From: Faecalicatena_A orotica
GTDB lineage: Bacteria > Bacillota > Clostridia > Lachnospirales > Lachnospiraceae
Length of the DNA: 64,000 bases
Strand: one strand, 5' to 3'
NCBI RefSeq assembly: GCF_040545875.1
Contig: NZ_JBEPMR010000022.1
Within the stretch, counting starts at the first letter, position 1. Every line of letters begins with the position of its first letter. The position numbers and the translations under genes were made by a program. The notes beneath the pieces were generated by a model. It had not been told where the DNA came from. It saw nothing but the letters and a program-made list of their open reading frames with translations, and did no database searches. Positions 7,241 to 14,269 of the stretch are shown in pieces.

Positions 7241-9670
7241 TTATTTCTGTACGATATTGACAATACGTCCCGGAACATAGATTTCTTTCACAATATTGCC
7301 TGTCAGCTTATCAGCCACGGCTTCTTTACCTGCCGCGATTGCTGTGTCTTTATCTGCGTCTGCGGCGATCGTGATGACAGCCCTCGTCTTACCGTTGATC
7401 TGTACAGCAACCTCAATCTCGTCATCTTTCATCAGAGACTCATCATAGGTCGGCCATTCAGCCTTGAATATTGTTTCTGTATGGCCTAACTGCTCCCACA
7501 TTTCTTCGGCAAAATGAGGTGCAAACGGTGCCAGAAGTACTGCGATTGTCTCCAGAGACTCCCTGTCGATACCGCCTTCCTTTTTCGCAATCTCGATGAA
7601 TTTATTGTTATACTCCATAAATCCTGAGATTACGGTGTTCAGGCTAAAGCTTTCCAGACGTGTTGTGATGTCATAAGCCAGTCTGTTGCGCTGTTTGATC
7701 ATTTCCTTTGTTGCCTTGATCTCTTTTTCTTTGCTGTCCATAAGCAGATTCCAGAGACGTTTCAGGAAACGGTTCACACCGTCAATTCCGCGGTCATCCC
7801 ACTCTGCATCCAGCTCCGGCGGCCCTACGAAGAGTTCATACATTCTCAGGGAATCACATCCGTAATCTCTCACGAGATCATCCGGTGATACAACATTTCC
7901 TTTGGACTTACTCATCTTGATACCGTTCTTTCCGGTGATCATTCCCTGGTTGAACAGTTTGTGGAATGGCTCGTCGAAGTCTACGACTCCGATATCACAC
8001 AGGAACTTTGTATAGAAGCGGGAGTACAGAAGGTGCAGTACCGCATGCTCTACTCCACCGATGTACATATCTACCGGAAGCATCTCGTCTGCCTTTTCTC
8101 TGGAAACCAGTTCTTTATCATTATGGCTGTCCACATAGCGCAGGAAATACCATGAAGATCCCGCCCACTGCGGCATGGTGTTTGTCTCTCGTTTGGCCGG
8201 TTTTCCGCAGACAGGGCATTTGCAGTTCACCCATTCCTCGATTCCTGCCAGTGGTGACTCTCCTGTTCCTGTCGGCTCGTAGGATTCTACTTCCGGCAGG
8301 CGCAGAGGAAGTTCTTCCTCCGGTACAGGCACTGCGCCGCAATCCGGGCAGTGGACGATCGGGATCGGCTCTCCCCAGTAACGCTGGCGTGAGAATACCC
8401 AGTCACGGAGTTTGAAGTTCACTGTTGCATGTCCGATGCCCTGTTTCTCAATGATATGCGGGGCCTCTTTCTTCAGGACTGCTGATTCCATGCCATTCCA
8501 GTCACCGGAATTAATCATCGTTCCAGCCGCTTCTGTATAGGCTTCTGTCATGTTTTCGATCTCTTTGCCGTCCTTCGCGATAACCTGAATGATCGGAATA
8601 TCGAACTTTTTGGCAAATTCGAAGTCACGGTCATCGTGTGCAGGCACGCACATGATAGCTCCTGTCCCATAGTCTGCAAGGACATAATCAGAAAGCCAGA
8701 TTGGCGTCTTCTCGCCGTTTAACGGGTTGATCGCATAGCTTCCCGTGAATACACCCGTTTTTTCTTTATCCTGCAGACGGTCTACATTTGATTTCATAGA
8801 AGCATCGTAGATATATTTTTCCACAGCCTCTTTCGTCTCCGGTGTTGCAAGTTCTGCTGCCAGTTTATGTTCCGGTGCAAGTACCATAAATGTTGCACCG
8901 TACAGTGTGTCCGGTCTTGTTGTATAGACGGTGATCTTTTCGTCACTGCCGTCAACCGGGAAATCTACCTCTGCACCGTATGATTTTCCGATCCAGTCAG
9001 ACTGCATCTTTTTTACCTTTTCCGGCCAGTCCAGCTTATCAAGGTCATTGAGCAGACGGTCCGCATACTTCGTGATTCTCAGCATCCACTGGCGGAGGTT
9101 CTTCTTTGTTACTTCTGTCCCGCAGCGCTCACATTTTCCATTCACGACTTCCTCGTTTGCCAGACCTGTCTTACAGGACGGACACCAGTTAATCGGAAAT
9201 TCTTTCTCATATGCAAGACCCTCCTTGAACATTTTTACAAAAATCCACTGTGTCCATTTATAGAAATCCGGGTCTGTTGTGTTGACTTCCATATCCCAGT
9301 CATACAGCGCAGCGATCTCATTGATCTGACGTTTGATGTTCTTTACATTCTCTGCCGTGGAAATTGCCGGGTGAACTCCCATCTTAATCGCATAGTTCTC
9401 TGCCGGGAGTCCAAATGCATCCCATCCCATCGGATGAACGATGTAATATCCCTGAAGCAGTTTATAGCGGCTCCATACGTCAGAGATAACATATCCCCTC
9501 CAGTGTCCTACGTGAAGTCCGTTGCCTGATGGATATGGGAACATATCCAGACAGTAGTACTTCTGCTTTTTGCTGCCGTCATCGTTAACCTTGGGATTAA
9601 CCGGGTTCTCAGCCCATTTTTCGCGCCATTTCTTCTCAATGGCTTTGTGATTGTACACAATCTTAGACAT
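7241..9670 (-). CDS. leuS: leucyl-tRNA synthetase
   Basis: Class I synthetase that charges tRNA-Leu, cytoplasmic. 809 residues, normal for bacterial LeuRS. Visible: HIGH-type motif HVGHWRGY near residue 56, a zinc-type CPSC...CERCG insertion, the CP1 editing domain (TTRPDTLYGATFMVLAPEH, AVPAHDDRDF-type block CVPAHDDRDFEFAK), the second Cys cluster CPDCG, and KMSKSKGNVVSPDD. AGGAGG precedes the ATG. Single gene under a T-box leader with a Leu specifier, so expression should rise when tRNA-Leu is uncharged. Confidence 0.97.
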   Translation of the reverse strand: MSKIVYNHKAIEKKWREKWAENPVNPKVNDDGSKKQKYYCLDMFPYPSGNGLHVGHWRGYVISDVWSRYKLLQGYYIVHPMGWDAFGLPAENYAIKMGVHPAISTAENVKNIKRQINEIAALYDWDMEVNTTDPDFYKWTQWIFVKMFKEGLAYEKEFPINWCPSCKTGLANEEVVNGKCERCGTEVTKKNLRQWMLRITKYADRLLNDLDKLDWPEKVKKMQSDWIGKSYGAEVDFPVDGSDEKITVYTTRPDTLYGATFMVLAPEHKLAAELATPETKEAVEKYIYDASMKSNVDRLQDKEKTGVFTGSYAINPLNGEKTPIWLSDYVLADYGTGAIMCVPAHDDRDFEFAKKFDIPIIQVIAKDGKEIENMTEAYTEAAGTMINSGDWNGMESAVLKKEAPHIIEKQGIGHATVNFKLRDWVFSRQRYWGEPIPIVHCPDCGAVPVPEEELPLRLPEVESYEPTGTGESPLAGIEEWVNCKCPVCGKPAKRETNTMPQWAGSSWYFLRYVDSHNDKELVSREKADEMLPVDMYIGGVEHAVLHLLYSRFYTKFLCDIGVVDFDEPFHKLFNQGMITGKNGIKMSKSKGNVVSPDDLVRDYGCDSLRMYELFVGPPELDAEWDDRGIDGVNRFLKRLWNLLMDSKEKEIKATKEMIKQRNRLAYDITTRLESFSLNTVISGFMEYNNKFIEIAKKEGGIDRESLETIAVLLAPFAPHFAEEMWEQLGHTETIFKAEWPTYDESLMKDDEIEVAVQINGKTRAVITIAADADKDTAIAAGKEAVADKLTGNIVKEIYVPGRIVNIVQK

Positions 9671-9743
9671 TTCTTAATTCCTCCTGTGTTCCGTGTTTCT
9701 TCCTAATTGAACTACTGATTATAGTGTTATTTTTTACCCACCT

Positions 9744-9782
9744 AAAAAGCCTTTTCCTCTCAATTAAGAGACGAAAAGGCTT
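9744..9782 (-). terminator. T-box regulated terminator before leuS
   Basis: AAGCCTTTTC... pairs with ...GAAAAGGCTT around an AATT loop, followed by TTTTT on the minus strand. Confidence 0.88.
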
Positions 9783-9992
9783 CAATTTCCGTGGTACCAC
9801 TCTCATTCACCTGATAAAGACCAGATGCACTCATTGCTTCTGTAACGGGAAGACCCGCTTTTATCTACTTCTATTTCAATAAAAGAACTCCGAGGCGAGT
9901 TGGGAGATTACGCTTCTGCCTCGCACCAGCCGGCAGATCTCTGAAAACGTCAGGCTCTTAATACTCCTCATCAGCGTTTCTGCAATATTCTT
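9744..9992 (-). ncRNA. T-box leader, leucine specific (specifier CUC)
   Basis: The minus-strand leader carries the T-box core GTGGTACCAC (9791-9800), the Stem I AG-rich and distal-loop blocks, and the usual AA-[codon]-GCC-TCGGAG arrangement in which the specifier is CUC (9897-9899), a leucine codon. It ends in an intrinsic terminator (9744-9782). Uncharged tRNA-Leu would pair with the T-box sequence and permit leuS transcription. Confidence 0.93.
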
Positions 9993-9996
9993 ACTT

Positions 9997-10025
9997 ATTA
10001 TAAGAAGAATGTTAAAATAAGTCAA
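9997..10025 (-). promoter_or_regulatory. leuS leader promoter
   Basis: Minus-strand TTGACT (10020-10025), 17-base spacer, TATAAT (9997-10002). The stretch 10026-10125 up to the ZIP gene holds nothing else I can recognise apart from a weak dyad AGGGTCTGACCT near 10105. Confidence 0.8.
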
Positions 10026-10125
10026 GTGGTTTTCCACATGATTTCTTTTTTATTCCCCTAATTTCCGGCATTAATTTAAGAATATTCTGAAAACGACGGG
10101 CAAAAGGGTCTGACCTCTTTGAACT

Positions 10126-10905
10126 TTACCCCAGTGCCACATCTAATATCATCATCAGTGTGAATCCAACTGCGACGCCGATTGTGCTGATGTTCGTATG
10201 TGGTTCTGCCTGTGCCTCGGGTATTAATTCCTCCACCACCACATATATCATGGCTCCGGCTGCAAATGCCAGAAGGTATGGCAGTATCGGAACTACAAGA
10301 CTTGTGAGCAGTATTGTAATGACTGCGGCGATCGGCTCTACGATTCCGGAAAGGGTTCCATACAGGAATGCCTTGGATTTCGAAGCGCCTTCGCTTCGAA
10401 GCGGCATGGATATGATAGCACCCTCCGGGAAGTTCTGGATCGCGATACCGATTGACAGTGCAAATGCCCCCGCTATGGATATCATGGTGTTGCCTGTGGC
10501 TACGCCGGCAAATGTGACACCGACCGCCATTCCCTCCGGGATATTATGCAGTGTTACTGCAAGCACGAGCATTGTGGACTTTTTAAAGTTGGATTTGATG
10601 CCTTCCTCATCACCCGTCAGGTGCATATGCGGTGTTACAGTATCCAGCAGCAGCAAAAATCCCATACCCAGCAAAAATCCTGCCGCAGCCGGTATCCATG
10701 CAATCGAACCATTCTCCTCTGCCATGTCGATAGCCGGTATTAAGAGTGACCACACGGATGCCGCCACCATGACGCCTGAGGCGAAGCCAAGCAGTGCCTT
10801 CTGCAGTTTTTCATTCATTTCCCTGCGCATGAAAAATACCATTGCTGAGCCGAGTGTGGTACCTGCGAAAGGAATAAGTATACCTATTATCATGTTCTGA
10901 TTCAC
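10126..10905 (-). CDS. ZIP family divalent metal transporter
   Basis: 259 residues with about eight membrane helices. Helix IV-V carry HNIPEGMAVGVTFAG and NFPEGAIISMPL, the ZIP metal-site motifs (H-N-x-P-E-G and the paired N/E residues in place of a second HxxxE), as in ZupT-like proteins that bring zinc, iron or manganese into the cytoplasm. Start is GTG at 10905 with AGGGGG seven to eight bases upstream; the next ATG lies four codons in. Own promoter at 10950-10979. The metal cannot be told from sequence. Confidence 0.9.
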   Translation of the reverse strand: MNQNMIIGILIPFAGTTLGSAMVFFMRREMNEKLQKALLGFASGVMVAASVWSLLIPAIDMAEENGSIAWIPAAAGFLLGMGFLLLLDTVTPHMHLTGDEEGIKSNFKKSTMLVLAVTLHNIPEGMAVGVTFAGVATGNTMISIAGAFALSIGIAIQNFPEGAIISMPLRSEGASKSKAFLYGTLSGIVEPIAAVITILLTSLVVPILPYLLAFAAGAMIYVVVEELIPEAQAEPHTNISTIGVAVGFTLMMILDVALG

Positions 10906-10949
10906 GTTCTTTCCCCCTGTTCATCATGTAGTTTCATACTTATGAGCCT

Positions 10950-10979
10950 ATCTTATGCATGAAAGAACGAATTTGTCAA
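10950..10979 (-). promoter_or_regulatory. ZIP transporter promoter
   Basis: Minus-strand TTGACA (10974-10979), 18-base spacer, TAAGAT (10950-10955). Confidence 0.6.
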
Positions 10980-11020
10980 GAACAAAGAATATGTAGTCGT
11001 AATCTTTGCTTAATGCTGCA

Positions 11021-11452
11021 TTAAGACAGTTCAGCCAATTCTTTGCCTGCCGCCTCACACTCTGCGAGTGCGTTGCCGTCCGGCGTCTCGTTTGCTATGA
11101 TCCCTTCTTCTCTTACCAGTACCGCACCGGCTGCCTTCATACGTTCTGCCCAGCTGCGCATCCACTCGCCGTCTCCCCAGCCGTAGGAACCGAAAAGTAG
11201 AATTTTCTTCCCTGAAACAAGAGGCTCCAGTTCTATTACAAACGGTTCCATCTCACTTTCTTCCAGTTCCTCCGCCCCCATAGACGGGCAGCCGAGTGCA
11301 AATGCATCTTCCTCAGAAAGAGCCGCCGCATCTGCCGCATCCACTTCTAGAAGGACCGCATTCTTCCCGGCCGACTCAACTCCCTTTGCAACTGCCCGGG
11401 CCATTGCCTCCGTATTTCCTGTTCCACTCCAATAAACGATTGATACACTCAT
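11021..11452 (-). CDS. flavodoxin
   Basis: Small FMN electron carrier, cytoplasmic, 143 residues. The N-terminal phosphate loop SIVYWSGTGNTEAMA is diagnostic, followed by LLFGSYGWGDGEWM (isoalloxazine-contact loop, W and G-W-G-D). Flavodoxins commonly replace ferredoxin under iron limitation. Internal ATG at 11452 is the real start: AGGAGG sits 9 bases before it and the sheet strand begins there. Second gene after a DUF3793 protein (13-base gap), and the shared upstream region has a perfect Fur-like dyad. Confidence 0.93.
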   Translation of the reverse strand: MSVSIVYWSGTGNTEAMARAVAKGVESAGKNAVLLEVDAADAAALSEEDAFALGCPSMGAEELEESEMEPFVIELEPLVSGKKILLFGSYGWGDGEWMRSWAERMKAAGAVLVREEGIIANETPDGNALAECEAAGKELAELS

Positions 11453-11465
11453 TTTATGATACCTC

Positions 11466-12056
11466 CTATTTCCGAGCAATCTCTTTGATGCTCCTGCCTG
11501 TTAAAAATTCATTGACTGCACAGGTTTTCGCCTGGTCATATTCATTGAAAATCATTTTCGCCTCCCGGGGATTACTGTATACTTTCCAGTAACCGGTGAG
11601 CAGCGCTCCTTTCCCTGCATTCTCGATAAATCCCTCTACATCTTTCACCGGGTATCCAAGGAAAATCCCGATTTCATGTGGGAAACCTATTCCTCTTTCT
11701 GCAAACATGCAGGCACGCCCAGCCAGCCTCACAAGCATTTCTTCCAGTTCCATGTCCTCATAGCCGTATTGACGGAGAAAACTTCTGACACCGATACGGT
11801 TCATATATTCTCCCAACTCCTCCCTGCGGTAAAACAGCACGAGGCACCTTCCCTCTGATTCCAGCAGTTTCCTGTAAATAATCCCCGTATCTTTGAAAAT
11901 ATGATACAGTTCGCAATATGCTGCTGACTCCATCGTGATGCCGCATGATACCTTGAGTCCTTTCAGAAAAGGCGCACACTTGAGCACGATTTGAAAACGT
12001 AGTTTCAGTCTGGCATCCTCGTGTTTTAAAAAGTAAGATAGTACTTCTGCCGGCAT
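11466..12056 (-). CDS. DUF3793 family protein
   Basis: 196 residues, cytoplasmic by composition. Blocks such as GKVPRAVLPQ-type sequence are only shadows; the real frame contains KDTGIIYRKLLESEGRCLVL, FYRREELGEYMNRIGVRSFL and HEIGIFLGYPVKDVEGFIEN, which fit the DUF3793 family of Clostridia. The family has no proven activity but is repeatedly encoded beside flavodoxins in iron-controlled units, as here. First gene of the unit. Confidence 0.82.
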   Translation of the reverse strand: MPAEVLSYFLKHEDARLKLRFQIVLKCAPFLKGLKVSCGITMESAAYCELYHIFKDTGIIYRKLLESEGRCLVLFYRREELGEYMNRIGVRSFLRQYGYEDMELEEMLVRLAGRACMFAERGIGFPHEIGIFLGYPVKDVEGFIENAGKGALLTGYWKVYSNPREAKMIFNEYDQAKTCAVNEFLTGRSIKEIARK

Positions 12057-12075
12057 AATAATCCCCTTTCATAAA

Positions 12076-12153
12076 TGATTATGATTCTCAATTAGCTAGA
12101 TCTTACCACATCCTGCAGGCACATTCAACTTCATCAATTGAGAATTATTCTCA
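12076..12153. promoter_or_regulatory. Fur-type operators in DUF3793-flavodoxin upstream region
   Basis: A perfect 7-1-7 dyad TGAGAATTATTCTCA lies at 12139-12153, and a half-degenerate copy TGATTATGATTCTCA at 12076-12090. The 7-1-7 geometry is that of Gram-positive Fur/PerR boxes. Flavodoxin context favours Fur. The region is shared with the divergent P-loop gene. Confidence 0.65.
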
Positions 12154-12187
12154 TTTCCATTTTCTCCGTAATTTATCCTTTTTTTAG

Positions 12188-12216
12188 TTGTTACTATCAG
12201 CGCTTTAGTGTATAAT
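12188..12216 (+). promoter_or_regulatory. promoter of the P-loop protein gene
   Basis: TTGTTA (12188-12193), 17-base spacer, TATAAT (12211-12216). Confidence 0.75.
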
Positions 12217-12277
12217 AGTTTTAAGATATCTGAGCATTGAGAGGGCTCAAATCACATACATAAAGGAGAGATTCGCC

Positions 12278-12706
12278 ATGGTAAATTTAATAACAGGTCC
12301 TAAGGGCAGCGGAAAGACACAGCAAATGATTGAACTTGCAAATGAGAAGGTGAAAACTTCCAACGGAAACGTCGTATTAGTCAAAAAGAGTCATCGCGAT
12401 ACATACAGCGTAGACTTCAACGTTCGTGCAATCTGCATGGCAGATTACAAAGATATTGCAACACTCGAAGAGTTTATCGGTTTTATTTACGGCATGGTAG
12501 CCGGCAACCACGATATTGAAACTATTTTCATTGATGGCGTATTAAAGCAGGCCGACATCACAATTGACAGCCTCCCCGATTTCATCGAAAAGCTGAACAA
12601 GATTTCCAAAGAAAATAATATCGAATTCTTTATCAGCGTAAGCGCTGAAAAGAAGGACATAACGAATATAGATCCAGAGTCACCGGATTATTCTTTCCTG
12701 AATTAG
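12278..12706 (+). CDS. small P-loop ATP-binding protein of unknown function
   Basis: 142 residues. A Walker A motif GPKGSGKT is at residues 7-14 and a Walker B-like TIFIDGV near residue 89, so it binds nucleotide. Otherwise it has a compact RecA-like core without extra domains. Homologues in Lachnospiraceae are often labelled PilT/twitching or hypothetical on weak grounds; I see nothing to support a pilus role. AAGGAG precedes the ATG. Monocistronic with strong promoter and terminator, suggesting high expression. Confidence 0.85.
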   Translation: MVNLITGPKGSGKTQQMIELANEKVKTSNGNVVLVKKSHRDTYSVDFNVRAICMADYKDIATLEEFIGFIYGMVAGNHDIETIFIDGVLKQADITIDSLPDFIEKLNKISKENNIEFFISVSAEKKDITNIDPESPDYSFLN

Positions 12707-12711
12707 TCTAA

Positions 12712-12755
12712 AAAAGGTACATCGGCAGTGTAAGCTGCCCGATGTACCTTTTATA
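12712..12755 (+). terminator. terminator of the P-loop protein gene
   Basis: AAGGTACATCGGCAG pairs perfectly apart from one position with CTGCCCGATGTACCTT, then TTTTAT. 15-bp stem. Confidence 0.9.
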
Positions 12756-12832
12756 TTCCCCATTCTTCTTTCGTTATATGCAGTTTTACTGCTCTTCTGT
12801 GCGATCTTTTTCATGGTCTTTCAAATTTTTAA

Positions 12833-14077
12833 TCAGATCCGTGAGTCTGCCACTGCCCTGTACATTGCCAGCAGATTCTCCGCCGGGACATCCGGCATGA
12901 TGTTATGTTCCTGATTGAAAACGAATCCACCGTCCGGTGCAAATATGTCGATCATTCTGCGTGTATAATCATACACCACATCAGGAGTCGACCTGTTCAG
13001 AACCGATCTTGTGTTGCAGCCGCCGCCCCAGAACGTAATGTCTTTTCCGAATTCACGTTTCAACGTGGCCGGGTCCATCTGGTAGGCTGTTGTCTGAACC
13101 GGATTAATCACATCATATCCCGCATCGATCAGGTCTCCCATGATTGGATAAATCGAGCCGCAGGAATGCAGGAATGTCTTCATGTTACTATGCTTGTGAA
13201 CATATTCATTCAGCTGCGTGTGATAAGGTTTGAACAATGTCTGGTATTTTTCTCTGGACATGAACATTCCGGTATCCATTCCAAGATCGTCTCCGAAACG
13301 CAGAATATCAACAATATCCCCTACTGACTCGCACACATTTTTCAGGGTTTCCATGTGGCGGATCATCAGCTGTTCTACCAGTGCCTCCACGTTTTCCGGA
13401 TCGGCATATGTATCCATCAGGAAATTATCCATTCTACGCAGGAAGGTTCCCCACTCAAACAGATTACACCCACATGTAATCATCAGTGCCCGGTCGGTCT
13501 GGCTGCGAAGTGCAAGTGTCCGCTCACGCAATGTCTTATAAAAGTCCTTATCTCCCGCATGGTCCCACGGGCTGTGAACGAGGGCGCTCCATAATACCTT
13601 TCCCATCTGGTGGTCCAGATCTGACCAGTCATCGGGATAGTCCTCCACATATGGGAAATAAGTCTGATCAAAGAAAGTAGCCCCAACAGGCATTTTCGCA
13701 ATCATCGTCCCTTCCTTGTCAAATACAAGGTAATCCCCGTTTTCCTGCTTTACCGGGCGGAACCATACCGGATACTGTCCGATAGAGCCATCTGCAAGCT
13801 CTATATCATACCAGTCCTTATCCTTTTCATTAAAAACTCTTCCGATGTCAATTACATCTACACCGAATTTGTCCAGTATCTCCATTTCCGGCTGTGCAAC
13901 CTGCTGCACAACATCAAAGATACGTGTGTGCCCGTGTGTTATCCCCAGTTCTTTCTTTAAATTGTTATAAGCGATAGCGGATATACCGGAGCTGGGTGTT
14001 CCCCCAAGGTCCAGTGGCACGTAGTCCGGCTGTTTGTGGTTAATGGATGAGAGTACTCTCTCTCTCGATGTCATCAT
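12833..14077 (-). CDS. URO-D family protein, corrinoid/methyl-transfer type
   Basis: 414 residues of the uroporphyrinogen decarboxylase superfamily, but in the MtaA/CmuA-like methyltransferase branch rather than HemE. Candidate zinc ligands are visible: H304 and C306 in FLHSCGSI, then C354 in WGGGCNTR, and the final block NQEHNIMPDVPAEN (H391) where MtaA proteins have GC. HemE's arginine-rich substrate pocket is not apparent. No heme genes are near. Divergent from a LacI-type regulator whose operator lies between them, so control by a small organic substrate is likely. Substrate unknown. Start at 14077 has AGGAGG 8 bases upstream. Confidence 0.85.
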   Translation of the reverse strand: MMTSRERVLSSINHKQPDYVPLDLGGTPSSGISAIAYNNLKKELGITHGHTRIFDVVQQVAQPEMEILDKFGVDVIDIGRVFNEKDKDWYDIELADGSIGQYPVWFRPVKQENGDYLVFDKEGTMIAKMPVGATFFDQTYFPYVEDYPDDWSDLDHQMGKVLWSALVHSPWDHAGDKDFYKTLRERTLALRSQTDRALMITCGCNLFEWGTFLRRMDNFLMDTYADPENVEALVEQLMIRHMETLKNVCESVGDIVDILRFGDDLGMDTGMFMSREKYQTLFKPYHTQLNEYVHKHSNMKTFLHSCGSIYPIMGDLIDAGYDVINPVQTTAYQMDPATLKREFGKDITFWGGGCNTRSVLNRSTPDVVYDYTRRMIDIFAPDGGFVFNQEHNIMPDVPAENLLAMYRAVADSRI

Positions 14078-14139
14078 GATATGTTCCTCCTATTTCTTCT
14101 TTTTATTTTTCCTTTGCCCTGCTGTTTTTTCTTACTCTT

Positions 14140-14233
14140 ATTATATAATTCCCAAATTTGTTTACAACCGGGTTTCAAAAATTTTTATCTAAACGTTTAG
14201 ATTATTGTTTTTCAACTAGCGCGATGCTATAAT
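14140..14233. promoter_or_regulatory. divergent promoters and LacI-type operator
   Basis: A perfect 16-base palindrome ATCTAAACGTTTAGAT (14187-14202), with the central CG of LacI operators, lies between two promoters: minus TTGTAA-16-TATAAT (14162-14167 and 14140-14145) for the URO-D gene, and plus TTGTTT-17-TATAAT (14205-14210 and 14228-14233) for the regulator itself. One operator can control both. Confidence 0.8.
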
Positions 14234-14269
14234 AAAAAAAAGAAATTTTATCATGAAGAGGAGCAGCCA

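Noticed and set aside
10160..10900. 246-codon plus-strand frame opposite the ZIP transporter gene
   Set aside because: Ser/Pro/Ala/Ile-rich shadow of the hydrophobic ZIP gene; no ribosome site, no family resemblance.
12833..14077. True heme-pathway HemE
   Set aside because: Metal-ligand pattern and lack of hem genes point to the MtaA-like branch.
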